Part shown: piece after piece, positions 9,236-19,447 of the stretch
Layout of the letters: each line of letters opens with the position of its first letter
How positions within the stretch are numbered: position 1 is the first letter of the stretch
Assembly (NCBI RefSeq): GCF_002104795.1
Contig: NZ_NCXO01000005.1
Location: 1 to 64,000, forward strand
Direction of reading: 5' to 3'
Source of the DNA: Mycolicibacillus koreensis
GTDB taxonomy: Bacteria; Actinomycetota; Actinomycetes; Mycobacteriales; Mycobacteriaceae
Length of the DNA stretch: 64,000 bases
The notes under the pieces: model-generated
Told to the model about the DNA's origin: nothing
What the model saw: the letters and a program-made list of their open reading frames with translations, nothing else
Databases searched by the model: none
Position numbers and translations under genes: made by a program

Positions 9236-9790
9236 ATGACCGCGCGCAGCGATGACGAGGCGGTGACCGCGTTGGCGCTGGCGGCCGCGGGTCGCAACGC
9301 CCGGGCGCTGGAGGCCTTCATCCGGGCCACCCAGCAGGACGTGTGGCGCTTCGTCGCCTACCTCGCCGACGTCGGCAGCGCCGACGATCTGACCCAGGAG
9401 ACGTTCCTGCGGGCGATCGGCGCGATCGAACGGTTCTCCGGACGCTCCAGCGCGCGCACCTGGTTGTTGGCGATCGCGCGCCGCGTCGTCGCCGACCACA
9501 TCCGCCATGCCCGGTCCCGCCCGCGCTCCGCGGCCGGCGCCGACCCGGAGTTGCTGGCCGAGCGGCATCGGCCCAGCCGCGGATTCGAGGACGTCGTCGA
9601 GGTGACGACGATGATCGCCGACCTCACCGCCGAACAGCGCGAGGCGCTGCTGCTCACCCAGGTGCTCGGGCTGTCCTACGCCGACGCCGCGGCGGTCTGC
9701 GACTGTCCGGTGGGCACGATCCGCTCCCGGGTGGCCCGGGCCCGCGACGCCCTGATGCTCGACCCCGACGCCGACGACCTGACCGGATAA
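9236..9790 (+). CDS. sigC: ECF RNA polymerase sigma factor SigC
   Basis: 184 residues with sigma region 2 ([15 protein letters not shown] and the [15 protein letters not shown] segment) and region 4 ([20 protein letters not shown], then [13 protein letters not shown]). Length and position next to the cob genes match M. tuberculosis SigC (Rv2069). ATG 9236 has a good ribosome site (AAAGGTGG, 9224-9231). SigC is linked in the literature to virulence and metal-related genes in M. tuberculosis and has been regarded as lacking a paired anti-sigma gene, which makes the upstream zf-HC2 gene notable. It ends 7 bp before the convergent cobK. Confidence 0.93.
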   Translation: MTARSDDEAVTALALAAAGRNARALEAFIRATQQDVWRFVAYLADVGSADDLTQETFLRAIGAIERFSGRSSARTWLLAIARRVVADHIRHARSRPRSAAGADPELLAERHRPSRGFEDVVEVTTMIADLTAEQREALLLTQVLGLSYADAAAVCDCPVGTIRSRVARARDALMLDPDADDLTG

Positions 9791-9797
9791 CCGCCAG

Positions 9798-10535
9798 TCA
9801 GCCGAGTACGGCCCCGACCCAGTCGGCGGCAGCACCCACGTCGGCGACGGTGTGCACCCCGGCCGGCCGCGCGGGCCGCTGCACCATCACCACCGCGACC
9901 CCCAGGTCGGCGGCGGCGTCGAGTTTCGCCCGGGTCATCGTCCCGCCGCTGTTCTTGGTGACCAGCACGTCGACCCGGTGCTCACGCAGCAACCGGTGTT
10001 CGTCGTCGTAGTGGTACGGCCCGCGCGAGAGCACCACCCGGTGACGTGCCGGCAGCACCGTCGGCTCCGGGGCGGTGACCACCCGGATCAGATACCAGGC
10101 GGTGCCGCCGGTGAACGCCGCGAGACTCGAGCGTCCGGTGGTGAGGAACACCCGCCGGAACCCGCGGCGGGCCACCAGGTCGGCGGCTTCGGCGGTGGAC
10201 TCCACCGGCAACGCCCCCTCGACCGGCCAGGCCGGCCGCGCCAGCACCAAGTGCGCCACCCCCATCTGGGCGCAGACGGCGGCCGCCGTGGCGGTGATGG
10301 TGGCGGCGAACGGATGGGTGGCGTCGACGACGGCCTCGATGCGGTGGTCGGCCAGCCACCGGCGCAGCCCCGCCGGGCCGCCGAACCCGCCGATACGCAC
10401 CGCACCGACCGGCAGGGCCGGATCGGGCACCCGGCCGGCCAGCGAACTGATCACCGGGATCTCGGTATGCAACGCGGCGGCCAGGGCCCGCGCCTCGGCG
10501 GTCCCGCCGAGCAGCAGCACCGTCGGGGCACTCAC
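9798..10535 (-). CDS. cobK: Precorrin-6A reductase CobK
   Basis: 245 residues from the GTG at 10535, which overlaps the stop of cobM (GTGA). CobK reduces the macrocycle of precorrin-6A with NADPH. The N-terminal VLLLGGTAEARALA loop is the dinucleotide-binding turn, followed by the family motifs VDATHPFAATI and VLVTKNSGG. Last gene of the - strand run SDR-cobL-cobM-cobK, in which every neighbour pair overlaps by 4 bp, indicating one transcript and coupled translation. Confidence 0.95.
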   Translation of the reverse strand: MSAPTVLLLGGTAEARALAAALHTEIPVISSLAGRVPDPALPVGAVRIGGFGGPAGLRRWLADHRIEAVVDATHPFAATITATAAAVCAQMGVAHLVLARPAWPVEGALPVESTAEAADLVARRGFRRVFLTTGRSSLAAFTGGTAWYLIRVVTAPEPTVLPARHRVVLSRGPYHYDDEHRLLREHRVDVLVTKNSGGTMTRAKLDAAADLGVAVVMVQRPARPAGVHTVADVGAAADWVGAVLG

Positions 10536-11287
10536 GGAGCGCTCCCCCGCCGCCGGTCGGCGGAGTACAGGTAGCTGTCGGTGAATCCGGTCGCGGCCAG
10601 CGCCTCCCCGACGATGATGACCGCGGTCTTGGTGATCGCCGCGGCATGGACCTGTCCGGCGATGTCGGCCAGGGTGCCGCGCAGCACGGTCTGCTCGGGC
10701 CAGCTGGCGTACGCCACCACCGCGGCCGGGGTCTCGGGCCGGTACCCCCCGGCCAGCAGATCTGGTACCAGCGTATCGATCTGGGCCGCCGCCAGATGCA
10801 GCACCACCGTCGCTCCGGGCGCGGCCAGCGCCGTCAGCTCCTCTCCGGCGGGCATCGCCGTCGACAGTGTCGCCACCCGGGTCAGGGTGACCGTCTGGGC
10901 CACCCCGGGCACGGTCAGCTCCCGCCGCAGCGCGGCCGCGGCCGCCGCGAATGCCGGTACGCCGGGCACGATCTCGTAGTCGATGCCGCGGGCGTCCAGC
11001 CGCCGGCACTGCTCGGCGAGGGCACTGTAGAGCGACGGGTCACCGGAGTGCAACCGCGCCACGTCGACACCGGCGGTGTGGGCGTCGGCGCACTCTTCGA
11101 TGATCTGGTCGAGAGTCAGCGGCCCGGTGTCGATGATGCGCGCCTGCGGCGGACAGTGCTCCAGCAGGTCGGTGGGCATGATCGATCCGGCGTACAGGCA
11201 GACCGCGCAGCGTTGCAGCAGCCGCTGCCCGCGCACGGTGATCAGGTCGGCCGCGCCGGGTCCTGCCCCGATGAAATACACCGTCAC
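10532..11287 (-). CDS. cobM: Precorrin-4 C11-methyltransferase CobM
   Basis: 251 residues beginning TVYFIGAGPGAADLITVRG, the standard start of CobM; GTG 11287 is chosen over an upstream ATG because it gives this start and overlaps the cobL stop by 4 bp. SAM-dependent methylase of the tetrapyrrole fold; further motifs are LYAGSIMP, RLHSGDPSLY and YEIVPGVPAF. It methylates precorrin-4 at C-11 to give precorrin-5. Confidence 0.95.
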   Translation of the reverse strand: MTVYFIGAGPGAADLITVRGQRLLQRCAVCLYAGSIMPTDLLEHCPPQARIIDTGPLTLDQIIEECADAHTAGVDVARLHSGDPSLYSALAEQCRRLDARGIDYEIVPGVPAFAAAAAALRRELTVPGVAQTVTLTRVATLSTAMPAGEELTALAAPGATVVLHLAAAQIDTLVPDLLAGGYRPETPAAVVAYASWPEQTVLRGTLADIAGQVHAAAITKTAVIIVGEALAATGFTDSYLYSADRRRGSAP

Positions 11288-12462
11288 GGCACCGTCACCG
11301 CCCACTGGGTGATCGGGTGGTGGGCACGCCAGGTGGTCAGCGATCCCAGTGGTGCGGCCTGCGCGTGCTGGAACCGCCGCAGTTCACCACCGTATTCCGA
11401 AAACGCTTGGGCCAGAATCGCTTCTGATTCCACGGTGACGGCGTTGGCGACCAGCCGGCCACCGGAAGCAAGTGCGTCCAGACACTCGTGCAACAACCCC
11501 GGCTCGGTCAGCCCGCCACCGACGAACACGGCATCGGGGATAGGCGCGTCAGCCAGCGCCGCGGGTGCGCCGCCGCGTACCTCGACCCGTACACCGAAGT
11601 TGTCAACGTTGCGGGACAAGCGGTTTCGACGCTGCTCATCGCGTTCGAACGCCACCGCGGTGCACTGGCGCCAGCTGCGGCACCATTCGACGGCGATGCT
11701 GCCCGCTCCGGCGCCGACATCCCAGAGCCGCTGGCCCGGGCGCGGGTTCAACGCGAGCAGGGTGAGCGCACGGATGTCGGCTTTGGTGATCTGCCCGTCG
11801 TGGTCGAAGGCGTCATCGGGCAGTGCAGAAACGCGTTCGTCGGGCAGATAGCGCACCGCGATGACGTTGAGGTCGTCGACGTCGCCGGGGGCCTCGTGCG
11901 CCCACGCCCGCGCGTCGGAGTCGCGGCGGCGCTCGGCGGGGCCGCCGAGTTGCTCGAGCACGGTGAACGCCGAATCGCCGCGCCCGGCCGACTCCAGCAG
12001 TTCGGCCAGCGCGGCCGGCGTCGACGCCCCGGCCGACAACACGATCGCCTGCCCGCCGCGGCGCAGCGCAGTGACCGGGGCGGCGGTGACCAGGCTGATC
12101 ACCTCGGTCTCGGCCACCGCCCACCCCATCCGGGCGCACGCGAGGGTCACCGCCGACACGTGCGGCACGACCGTGACGCGGTCGGCGCCGAACAGCCGGA
12201 TCAACGTGGTGCCGATGCCGTGCAGCAACGGATCGCCGCTGGCGAGCACGTGCACGTCGCCGGCGCCGTCGAACAGGTCCGGCAACGCCGGCAGCAGCGG
12301 CGAGGGCCAGCGGTGCACGGTGGCGTCGACCGCACCGTCGAGCAGGTCCAGTTGGCGCCGGGACCCGTAGATCCGGCGTGCCGTGGCCAATTCGGCGCGG
12401 GCCTGCGCGCCGAGTCCGTCGACGCCGTCGGCGCCGATACCGACGACCACGATGCGGCTCAT
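11284..12462 (-). CDS. cobL: Precorrin-6Y C5,15-methyltransferase (decarboxylating) CobL
   Basis: 392 residues from ATG 12462 (start SRIVVVGIGADG), which overlaps the SDR stop (ATGA). The N-terminal half is a CbiE-type methylase (HVLASGDPLLHGIG); the C-terminal half is CbiT-type, with the SAM-binding loop LWDVGAGAGSIAVEW and ITKADIRALTLLAL before it. The protein methylates C-5 and C-15 and removes the acetate carboxyl at C-12. The fusion is the normal form in mycobacteria. Confidence 0.95.
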   Translation of the reverse strand: MSRIVVVGIGADGVDGLGAQARAELATARRIYGSRRQLDLLDGAVDATVHRWPSPLLPALPDLFDGAGDVHVLASGDPLLHGIGTTLIRLFGADRVTVVPHVSAVTLACARMGWAVAETEVISLVTAAPVTALRRGGQAIVLSAGASTPAALAELLESAGRGDSAFTVLEQLGGPAERRRDSDARAWAHEAPGDVDDLNVIAVRYLPDERVSALPDDAFDHDGQITKADIRALTLLALNPRPGQRLWDVGAGAGSIAVEWCRSWRQCTAVAFERDEQRRNRLSRNVDNFGVRVEVRGGAPAALADAPIPDAVFVGGGLTEPGLLHECLDALASGGRLVANAVTVESEAILAQAFSEYGGELRRFQHAQAAPLGSLTTWRAHHPITQWAVTVP

Positions 12463-13208
12463 CGGGGCATCCTGCGCCACACCGGTTGCGGCAGCATCCG
12501 CAGAACCGCCGCCAGCGGCCGCAGTGACCACGGGATCCACACCACCCGGCGACGCTTGGCCAGTGCGCGCGCGGTCGCCGCGGCCACCGCGTCGGGGGTG
12601 CGCGACAGCGGTGCGGGACTCATCCCGGCGGTCATCCGCCCGATCACGAAACCCGGCCGCGCGATCAGCAGATGCACCCCGCTGCCGTGCAGCGCGTCGG
12701 TGAGTCCGCTGGCGAAACCGTCCAGGCCGGCCTTCGCCGAGCCGTACACGTAGTTGGCCCGCCGCACCCGCACCCCGGCGATCGAGGAGAACACCACCAG
12801 CGATCCGTGGCCGGCGGTGCGCATCGCGGCGGCCAGATGCGTCAGCAGGCTGACCTGCGCGACATAGTCGGTGTGCACGATCGCGACCGCGTAGGCGGCG
12901 TCATCCTCGGCACGTTGCTGGTCACCGAGGATCCCGAATGCCAGGACCGCGGTGCCGATTTCGCCGTATTCGGCGATCAGGTCGGCTACCAGCCGGCCGT
13001 GTCCGGCCACGTCGTCGGCGTCGAACTCGACCGAGTGCACCGCGGCGGCACCGGCAGCGCTGAGCGCGGCGATCGGCTCCTGCAGTCGGTCGGCGTGGCG
13101 CGCCGCCAGCACCACGGTGGCCCCCGACGCCAGTCGGCGGGCCAGTTGCACCCCTATTTCGCTGCGGCCCCCGAAAATCACGATCGGTCCGCTCACCGTG
13201 TCCTCCAC
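12459..13208 (-). CDS. Short-chain dehydrogenase/reductase (Rv2073c-like)
   Basis: 249 residues. The Rossmann motif is atypical, VIFGGRSEIGVQLARRL, in place of the classical TGxxxGIG; the catalytic triad is present as Ser in VFSSIAG and YVYGSAKAG (YxxxK). The substrate is unknown. The close M. tuberculosis relative is Rv2073c, which sits in the same place. Start is GTG 13208, with another GTG four codons later. It is translationally coupled to cobL, so it is co-expressed with the cobalamin genes, but a role in that pathway is not established. Confidence 0.88.
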   Translation of the reverse strand: MEDTVSGPIVIFGGRSEIGVQLARRLASGATVVLAARHADRLQEPIAALSAAGAAAVHSVEFDADDVAGHGRLVADLIAEYGEIGTAVLAFGILGDQQRAEDDAAYAVAIVHTDYVAQVSLLTHLAAAMRTAGHGSLVVFSSIAGVRVRRANYVYGSAKAGLDGFASGLTDALHGSGVHLLIARPGFVIGRMTAGMSPAPLSRTPDAVAAATARALAKRRRVVWIPWSLRPLAAVLRMLPQPVWRRMPR

Positions 13209-13229
13209 GCCTGTGATTATCACCTGCGA

Positions 13230-13235
13230 TAGCGT
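13230..13235 (+). promoter_or_regulatory. Probable -10 element (TAGCGT) of a leaderless transcript
   Basis: TAGCGT lies 8 nt upstream of the ATG at 13244. This spacing puts the transcription start at or next to the start codon, the common leaderless layout in mycobacteria; no Shine-Dalgarno sequence is present. Confidence 0.5.
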
Positions 13236-13243
13236 GGGCATCG

Positions 13244-13657
13244 ATGGCGAACACCACCACCCGGCTCACCGACGAGGCGCACGCGTTCCTCACCGAACGC
13301 CACCTGGCGATGCTGACGACGCTGCGCGCCGACGGGTCGCCGCACGTGGTGGCGGTGGGTTTCACCTTCGACCCCAACACCCACATCGCACGGGTGATCA
13401 CCAACGGCGGTTCGCAGAAGGCGGTCAACGCCGAGCGCGGCGGTGTCGCGGTGCTCAGCCAGGTCGACGGCGCCCGCTGGCTGTCGCTGGAGGGCAGTGC
13501 CACCGTCAGCGACGAGACCGACGCAGTGCGCGACGCCGAACTGCGCTACGCGCAGCGCTACCGCACCCCACGGGAGAACCCCAACCGGGTGGTCATCGAG
13601 GTGCACATCCAGCGGGTGCTGGGTTCGGCGAGTCTGCTGGAACGCACCCCGGACTGA
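13244..13657 (+). CDS. F420-dependent biliverdin reductase-like protein (Rv2074-like)
   Basis: 137 residues of the split beta-barrel flavin/F420-binding fold. The sequence ([20 protein letters not shown], then VAVGFTFDP) is very close to what I recall of Rv2074, which has been shown to reduce biliverdin with F420H2. The C-terminal [20 protein letters not shown] is typical. It has a leaderless start and is divergent from the cob/SDR operon; it ends just before the convergent pepE. Confidence 0.88.
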   Translation: MANTTTRLTDEAHAFLTERHLAMLTTLRADGSPHVVAVGFTFDPNTHIARVITNGGSQKAVNAERGGVAVLSQVDGARWLSLEGSATVSDETDAVRDAELRYAQRYRTPRENPNRVVIEVHIQRVLGSASLLERTPD

Positions 13658-13675
13658 CGCGCGGAGCCCCCGGTG

Positions 13676-14797
13676 CTACACGACGAGCAGGTCGTGCGGG
13701 CGGCGGTTGAGCGGTTCGGCACCGGTGTCGGTGACCACCACGATGTCTTCGATGCGCGCACCCCAGCGGCCCGGGAAATAGATGCCGGGCTCCACCGAGA
13801 ACGCCATCCCGGCGGCCAGCGGCAGCGTGTTGCCGGCGACCAGATAGGGCTCCTCGTGCACCGACAGCCCGATGCCGTGGCCGGTGCGGTGCACGAAGAA
13901 CTCACCGAGACCCGCCTCGGCGAGCACGTCCCGGGCGGCCGCGTCGATCTCTTCGGCGCGGACTCCCGGACGCACCGCGGCGACCGCTGCGCGCTGGGCG
14001 GCCAGCAGCACCGCGTACCGCTGCGCCACCTCCGCGTCGGGTTCGCCGATGCTGTAGGTGCGGGTGCAGTCGGAGTTGTAGCCGGGGACCACCGGGCCGC
14101 CGATGTCGACGACGACGACATCGCCGCCCTGCAACACCCGCTCGGAACACTCGTGGTGGGGGTCGGCGCCGTTGGGCCCCGATCCGACGATGATGAACGC
14201 CGGCTCGGTGTGGCCTTCGGCGACAATCGCCGCAGCGATGTCGGCGGCGACCTCGGCTTCGGTGCGCCCCGGGATCAGCATCGCCGGCACCGCGGCGTGC
14301 ACCCGGTCGATGGCCGCACCGGCGCGGCGTAACGCCTCCACCTCGGCGGGGTCTTTGATCATCCGCAGCTCGCGCAGTACGTCGGTGGCCAGCACCGGCG
14401 TCGCCCCGAGCGCGTCGGCCAGCGGCAGCAGGTGCAGGGCCGGCATCGCATCGGTGACCGCGCTCGCCACACCCGCGGGGACGCCGCCGAGGGCCGCCGC
14501 GACCAGGGCGTAGGGGTCGTCGCCGTCGACCCAGTCGCGCACCGGAATGCCGAGGTCGCCCACCGCGGAGTCGGCCAGTGCCGGGAGCTCGAGGCGCGGC
14601 ACCACCATCGTCGGCGGTCCCGCCGCCGGCACCACCAGCGCGGTGAGCCGTTCGAAGGTCTGCGCACGTGATCCCAGCAGATACCGCAGGTCATATCCGG
14701 GGGTGATGACCAGCCCGGCCAACCCGGCCGCTGTGGTGGCCTGCGCGGCGGCGGTCAGTCGGCGGGCGTACACGGCGCTGTCGAATCGGGAGCTCAC
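13676..14797 (-). CDS. pepE: Xaa-Pro dipeptidase-like M24 metallopeptidase PepE
   Basis: 373 residues from GTG 14797 (start [13 protein letters not shown]); the open frame extends upstream but without homology to the family. N-terminal creatinase-type domain (to about 130), then the M24 pita-bread domain with metal ligands in VVVDIGG (Asp), [10 protein letters not shown] (Asp), [16 protein letters not shown] (His), [11 protein letters not shown] (Glu) and [10 protein letters not shown] (Glu). It should cleave the bond before proline in dipeptides. Corresponds to Rv2089c. It is divergent from the 5'-3' exonuclease gene, 49 bp away. Confidence 0.92.
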   Translation of the reverse strand: MSSRFDSAVYARRLTAAAQATTAAGLAGLVITPGYDLRYLLGSRAQTFERLTALVVPAAGPPTMVVPRLELPALADSAVGDLGIPVRDWVDGDDPYALVAAALGGVPAGVASAVTDAMPALHLLPLADALGATPVLATDVLRELRMIKDPAEVEALRRAGAAIDRVHAAVPAMLIPGRTEAEVAADIAAAIVAEGHTEPAFIIVGSGPNGADPHHECSERVLQGGDVVVVDIGGPVVPGYNSDCTRTYSIGEPDAEVAQRYAVLLAAQRAAVAAVRPGVRAEEIDAAARDVLAEAGLGEFFVHRTGHGIGLSVHEEPYLVAGNTLPLAAGMAFSVEPGIYFPGRWGARIEDIVVVTDTGAEPLNRRPHDLLVV

Positions 14798-14833
14798 AGG
14801 CCACAGGTTAACGGCCGACGATGGCCGACGAAA

Positions 14834-14839
14834 TAGTAT
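14834..14839 (+). promoter_or_regulatory. Probable -10 element (TAGTAT) of a leaderless transcript
   Basis: TAGTAT ends exactly 7 nt before the ATG at 14847. It overlaps a competing ATG at 14838, so if the promoter is used here the shorter start is the real one. No Shine-Dalgarno sequence precedes 14847. Confidence 0.6.
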
Positions 14840-14846
14840 GGCGGGC

Positions 14847-15800
14847 ATGCCCGCTCCCCTGCTGCTTCTCGACGGTGCCAGCATGTGGTTCCGATCGTTT
14901 TTCGGGGTACCGTCGTCGATCACCAGCCCCGACGGCGCGCCGGTCAACGCGGTGCGCGGGTTCCTCGATTCGGTGGCGTCGCTGGTCACCACCCACCGGC
15001 CGGCCCGGCTGGTGGTCTGCCTCGATCTGGATTGGCGCCCGCAGTTCCGGGTCGATCTGATCCCCTCCTACAAGGCCCACCGCGTGGAGGAACCCGGCAC
15101 CGACGCGGACCCGGACGTCGAGGAGGTGCCCGACGAGCTGAGCCCACAGGTGGACTGGATCCTGGAGTTGCTCGACGCCGCCGGGATCGCCACCGCCGGC
15201 GCCGAGGGCTTCGAGGCCGACGACGTGCTGGGCACGCTGGCCGCACGCGAATCGACCGACCCGGTGGTGGTGGTCACCGGCGACCGCGACCTGTTGCAGG
15301 TGGTCACCGATGCCCCGGTGCCGGTGCGGGTGCTGTATCTGGGTCGCGGGCTGGCCAATGCGACACTGTTCGGCCCGAGGGAGGTGGCCGAGCGCTACGG
15401 CCTGCCCGCGCAGCGGGCCGGCGCGGCGTACGCGGAGTTGGCGTTGCTGCGCGGCGATCCGTCCGACGGGCTGCCCGGGGTGCCCGGCATCGGGGAGAAG
15501 ACCGCCTCGAAGTTGCTGACGACGTACGGTTCGCTGGCGGCGGTGCTGGACGCCGCGGCGGATCCGGGCTCGGCGATGGCGGCGGGGCTGCGCACCAAGC
15601 TGACCGGGGCCGGCGACTACATCGCCGCCGCCGGTGCGGTGGTCGCCGTGGTGACCGACGCGCCGGTCACCGTGTCGCAGCCGACCGATGCGCTGCCGTC
15701 GGCGTTCGCCGATCCGGCGCGGGTCGGCGCTCTCGCCGAGCGTCTCGGGCTCGGTTCCCCGGTGACGCGGCTCGAGACCGCGCTGCAGACGCCGCGGTGA
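14847..15800 (+). CDS. 5'-3' exonuclease family protein (Rv2090-like)
   Basis: 317 residues. Homologous to the 5'-3' exonuclease domain of DNA polymerase I as a free-standing protein. Metal-binding and DNA-binding motifs are visible: [56 protein letters not shown] and the helix-hairpin-helix [14 protein letters not shown]. Probably acts in removing RNA primers or flaps. ATG 14847 is preferred over 14838 because of the leaderless promoter and the resulting start [12 protein letters not shown]. Ends 10 bp before the convergent DUF4333 gene. Confidence 0.9.
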   Translation: MPAPLLLLDGASMWFRSFFGVPSSITSPDGAPVNAVRGFLDSVASLVTTHRPARLVVCLDLDWRPQFRVDLIPSYKAHRVEEPGTDADPDVEEVPDELSPQVDWILELLDAAGIATAGAEGFEADDVLGTLAARESTDPVVVVTGDRDLLQVVTDAPVPVRVLYLGRGLANATLFGPREVAERYGLPAQRAGAAYAELALLRGDPSDGLPGVPGIGEKTASKLLTTYGSLAAVLDAAADPGSAMAAGLRTKLTGAGDYIAAAGAVVAVVTDAPVTVSQPTDALPSAFADPARVGALAERLGLGSPVTRLETALQTPR

Positions 15801-15810
15801 TCGGCCTCGG

Positions 15811-16629
15811 TCAGCGGGGTCGGCTGACCTCGTAGGTGCCGGAATCGTCCTGGAAGGTCACCGTCACCCGGCGTTTGGTGCCGTCGATGCTGACCTCACA
15901 GTCGAAGCTGTCGTCCTTTTTGACCGTCGGGTCGCCCTTGCCCTCGTTGCAGATGACGTCCTTGACGTTTTTGGCGCCGTACCCGTTGGTTTCGTCGCTG
16001 AGGATCTGCTGCACACGGTCCTGGGTCTTCGCGATGTCCAGTTTGGTGGTGACGAAGTATCCGGGCCAGACGAAACCGACCACCAGGACCGCGGCGACGA
16101 TCGCGGCGGTGAGCACCCCGAGGGTGACCGCGGCGCGACCGCTGATCGGCAGCCCCAGGAACTTGGTGCGGGCGTCGGCGACCAGGTGATGTTCGTGGTG
16201 GCCGGTGGGAGCCTCGGCGCCGGGCTGTGCGGGCGGCATCCCCGACACCGGCTGACCGTACGGACCCGGCTGGGGGTACTGGGTGGTCTGACCGTAGGGG
16301 CCGGGCTGCTGGGCGTACTGGATCGGCTGCCCGTACTGGCCGGGCTGGGCGTACTGGGTGGTCTGCCCGTAGGCGCCGGGTTGGCCGGGCTGCACATACG
16401 GCGTGGGCTGGCTGTACTGCTCGGGCTGCGGATAGCCGGGGATCGCCGGGTACGTCGTCGGCGGGTACGCGGGCTGCGCCTCGCCGGGCGGCTGGTCCGG
16501 CGGGCCCCACTGGGCGGTCTCGCCCGGGAAGCCCACGGCGTCCTGCGACCCGTCCGCCGGCGTGGCGTCGCCCTGCTCGGTGGGGGGCTGCCAGGGGTTC
16601 GCCGGATCGGGTTCCTGCGGTCCGCTCAT
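15811..16629 (-). CDS. Pro/Gln/Tyr-rich membrane protein with extracytoplasmic DUF4333 domain (Rv2091c-like)
   Basis: 272 residues. Residues 1-145 are low-complexity, built from repeats such as QPGQYGQ and GPYGQTTQY; then one transmembrane segment at about 170-192 ([20 protein letters not shown]) and a C-terminal DUF4333 domain with two cysteines (VKDVICNEG and FDCEVS) that probably form a disulfide outside the membrane. Function unknown. It sits just downstream of helY and ends convergently with the exonuclease gene. The repeats make length variation between strains likely. Confidence 0.82.
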   Translation of the reverse strand: MSGPQEPDPANPWQPPTEQGDATPADGSQDAVGFPGETAQWGPPDQPPGEAQPAYPPTTYPAIPGYPQPEQYSQPTPYVQPGQPGAYGQTTQYAQPGQYGQPIQYAQQPGPYGQTTQYPQPGPYGQPVSGMPPAQPGAEAPTGHHEHHLVADARTKFLGLPISGRAAVTLGVLTAAIVAAVLVVGFVWPGYFVTTKLDIAKTQDRVQQILSDETNGYGAKNVKDVICNEGKGDPTVKKDDSFDCEVSIDGTKRRVTVTFQDDSGTYEVSRPR

Positions 16630-16690
16630 GAAATCTCCTGTGTGCTGCGTTCGCCGACGATGGCGACTGTGCGCGGCCCAGCCTACCGGC

Positions 16691-19447
16691 CTACCCTCCC
16701 TCCACCGCGACGACACCGCGACGGACCGCGTCGATGGCGTGTTTGGCGGTCGCCCGCAGCCCCGGATCGGGTGCGGCGTTGCGCACCTGGTCGAGGAGAT
16801 CGAGGACTTGGCGGCACCACCGCACGAAATCGCCCGCCGACAGCGGAGCACCGGTGTCGGCGACGTCGGAGGCGGCCAGCGCCGCGGACAGGTCACCGGT
16901 GCGCGCCCAGTGATGGATCGCGGCGACGAACCCGTCGTCGGGTTCGCGCCCGGTGGCCAGCCGGTGGCGCTGCTCGTCGGCGCGCAGCTCCGCGCACAGC
17001 CGCAGGGTGGCCGCCAGCGCCCGGCGGATCGGCGCGGTCGGCGCGTCGAGCCCGTGGGTGCCGCCGGCGCTGTCGCCGCGGGATTCGTAGAGCACCGCGG
17101 AGACCACCGCCGCCAGCTCGGCCGGTGCCAGCGTGTTCCAGGCGCCGGTGCGCAGGCACTCGGCGACCAGCAGGTCGCTCTCGCTGTAGATGCGGGCCAG
17201 CAACCGGCCGTCCTCGGTGACCTGCGGATCGGGATCATCGGCGGTGCTGTCGGCGGTGATGAACCCACGCTCGGTGAGCAGCGCGACGATGCGGTCGAAG
17301 GTGCGGGCCAGCGAGTTCGTCGCCGCGGCGACCTTTTTGTCCAGCGCCGCGTTGTCGCGCTCGATGCGCAGGTAGCGTTCGGCTTCGCGCAGCCCGGTGT
17401 CGCGTTCCGGCGCGTGGTGCACCGGATGCTCACGCAGCCGGGTGCGCAACGTCACCAACTCCGGGTCGGTGATGGTCTCGTCGGTGTCGCGCCGGCGCGA
17501 CGGCACGGCCAGTCCGGCGGCGGCCGAGCGCAGCGCGGAGGCCAGGTCGCGGCGCACCCGGGGCTGCTTGTGTTCGACCCGTTTGGGCAACCGCATCGTC
17601 CCGAGGGCGGCCCCTCCGCCGTAGTCGGCCGCCGAGATGCGACCGGCCCAGCGGTGTTCGGTGAGCACCAGCGGGCGTGGGTCGACGTCGTCGCGGGCGG
17701 GGTCGAGCACCACCGCCAGGCCGCCGCGACGCCGATGGGTGACGCTGATGATGTCGCCGCGACGCAGCGCGGCGAGCGCGTCGGTGACCGCCCGGCGGCG
17801 CTGCAGCCGGGAGGCGCGGGCCTGCGCCTTCTCCCGCTGCGAGATCTGTTCGCGCAGCCGGGCGTAGTCGAACAGCGGTGCGTCGTCACCGCCGAGTTCG
17901 GCGGCGATCTCAGCTTGCATGCGCCGGCCCCGCTGCACCCCGCGCACCAACCCGACCACCGAGCGGTCGGCCTGGTACTGGGCGAAGGACTGCTCCAGCA
18001 GGCGGTGCGCCTGCTGGGGGCCCATCCGCGCGACGAGGTTGATCGTCATGTTGTACGACGGCGCGAACGAGCTGCGCAGTGGGAAGGTCCGGGTGGAGGC
18101 CAGCCCGGCCACGTCGGCCGGCTCGATGTCGGGATGCCACAGCACCACCGCGTGGCCTTCGACGTCGATGCCGCGCCGCCCGGCGCGCCCGGTCAGCTGG
18201 GTGTACTCGCCGGGAGTGAGCGCGGCGTGCTCCTCGCCGTTGAATTTCACCAGCCGCTCGAGCACCACCGTGCGGGCGGGCATGTTGATGCCCAAGGCCA
18301 GGGTTTCGGTGGCGAACACCGCCTTGGTGAGCCCGGCGGTGAACAGTTCTTCGACGGTGTGCCGGAAACCCGGCAGCATCCCGGCGTGGTGGGCGGCCAG
18401 CCCGCGCAGCAGGCCTTCGCGCCATTCGTAGTAGCCGAGCACCCCCAGGTCGGCGTCGGCGAGGTCCGCGCAGCGCCGGTCGATCACCGCCGCGATGCGC
18501 TCGCGCTCCTCCTCGGTGGTCAGCCGAAGCGGTGAGCGCAGGCACTGTTTGACCGCGGCGTCACAGCCGGCGCGGGAGAACACGAACGTGATCGCCGGCA
18601 GCAGGCCCGCCGCATCCAGGGTGCCGATCACCTCCGGGCGTCCCGGCGGGCGGTAGCTGCGCACCGGGTGGCGCCGCCGGTTCCGGTGCGGCTGCCAGTC
18701 GGCGAGCCGGTCGGCCTCCCGGCGGTGCGCGATGTGCCGCACCAGGTCGGGGTTGACCGCCCCGGGGGCGCCGGGGCGGCCGCCGTCGTCGTCGAACAAG
18801 TCGTAGAGCCGTTTGCCGACCAGCATGTGCTGCCACAGCGGCACCGGGCGGTGCTCGTCGACGACGACGGTGGTGTCGCCGCGCACCGTCTGGATCCAGC
18901 CGCCGAACTCCTCGGCGTTGCTCACCGTCGCCGAGAGGCTGACCAGCCGCACCTGCTCGGGCAGGTGCAAGATCACCTCCTCCCAGACCGCGCCGCGCAT
19001 CCGGTCGGCCAAGAAGTGGACCTCGTCCATGACCACGTGCGACAGGCCCCGCAGCGCCGGGGAGTCGGCGTAGAGCATGTTGCGCAACACTTCGGTGGTC
19101 ATCACCACCACCGGGGCGTCACCGTGGATCGACTGGTCCCCGGTGAGCAGCCCGATCTGCTCGGCGCCGTAGCGCTCCCGCAGGTCGGCGTACTTCTGGT
19201 TGCTCAGCGCCTTGATCGGGGTGGTGTAGAAGCATTTCCCGCCACCGGTCAGCGCCAGGTGCACGGCGAATTCGCCGACGACGGTTTTGCCGGCGCCGGT
19301 GGGCGCGCACACCAGCACCCCGTGCCCGGCGTCCAGTGCTGCGCAGGCGCGCTGCTGGAACCCGTCGAGAGGAAACGGCAACCCCGCGGCGAAGCGCCCC
19401 AGCCGGCCCTCGGCGGCGGCGTCGGGCGGGTCAGGTGATGGAGTCAT
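16691..19447 (-). CDS. helY: Ski2-like DEAD/DEAH-box RNA helicase HelY
   Basis: 918 residues, close to the roughly 900 of M. tuberculosis HelY. Helicase motifs: Walker A APTGAGKT (about 49-56), [12 protein letters not shown], Walker B with DEVH ([15 protein letters not shown]), SATVSN, and the C-terminal motif [14 protein letters not shown]. The C-terminal third is the Ski2-type helical region. Predicted ATP-dependent RNA helicase in RNA turnover. Its ATG at 19447 overlaps the end of tatC by 17 bp, so it is in the pafBC-tat operon. Confidence 0.95.
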   Translation of the reverse strand: MTPSPDPPDAAAEGRLGRFAAGLPFPLDGFQQRACAALDAGHGVLVCAPTGAGKTVVGEFAVHLALTGGGKCFYTTPIKALSNQKYADLRERYGAEQIGLLTGDQSIHGDAPVVVMTTEVLRNMLYADSPALRGLSHVVMDEVHFLADRMRGAVWEEVILHLPEQVRLVSLSATVSNAEEFGGWIQTVRGDTTVVVDEHRPVPLWQHMLVGKRLYDLFDDDGGRPGAPGAVNPDLVRHIAHRREADRLADWQPHRNRRRHPVRSYRPPGRPEVIGTLDAAGLLPAITFVFSRAGCDAAVKQCLRSPLRLTTEEERERIAAVIDRRCADLADADLGVLGYYEWREGLLRGLAAHHAGMLPGFRHTVEELFTAGLTKAVFATETLALGINMPARTVVLERLVKFNGEEHAALTPGEYTQLTGRAGRRGIDVEGHAVVLWHPDIEPADVAGLASTRTFPLRSSFAPSYNMTINLVARMGPQQAHRLLEQSFAQYQADRSVVGLVRGVQRGRRMQAEIAAELGGDDAPLFDYARLREQISQREKAQARASRLQRRRAVTDALAALRRGDIISVTHRRRGGLAVVLDPARDDVDPRPLVLTEHRWAGRISAADYGGGAALGTMRLPKRVEHKQPRVRRDLASALRSAAAGLAVPSRRRDTDETITDPELVTLRTRLREHPVHHAPERDTGLREAERYLRIERDNAALDKKVAAATNSLARTFDRIVALLTERGFITADSTADDPDPQVTEDGRLLARIYSESDLLVAECLRTGAWNTLAPAELAAVVSAVLYESRGDSAGGTHGLDAPTAPIRRALAATLRLCAELRADEQRHRLATGREPDDGFVAAIHHWARTGDLSAALAASDVADTGAPLSAGDFVRWCRQVLDLLDQVRNAAPDPGLRATAKHAIDAVRRGVVAVEGG

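Noticed and set aside
16562..18535. 657-codon open frame on + across helY
   Set aside because: Shadow of the helicase; its translation is low-complexity Gly/Arg/Val/Gln.
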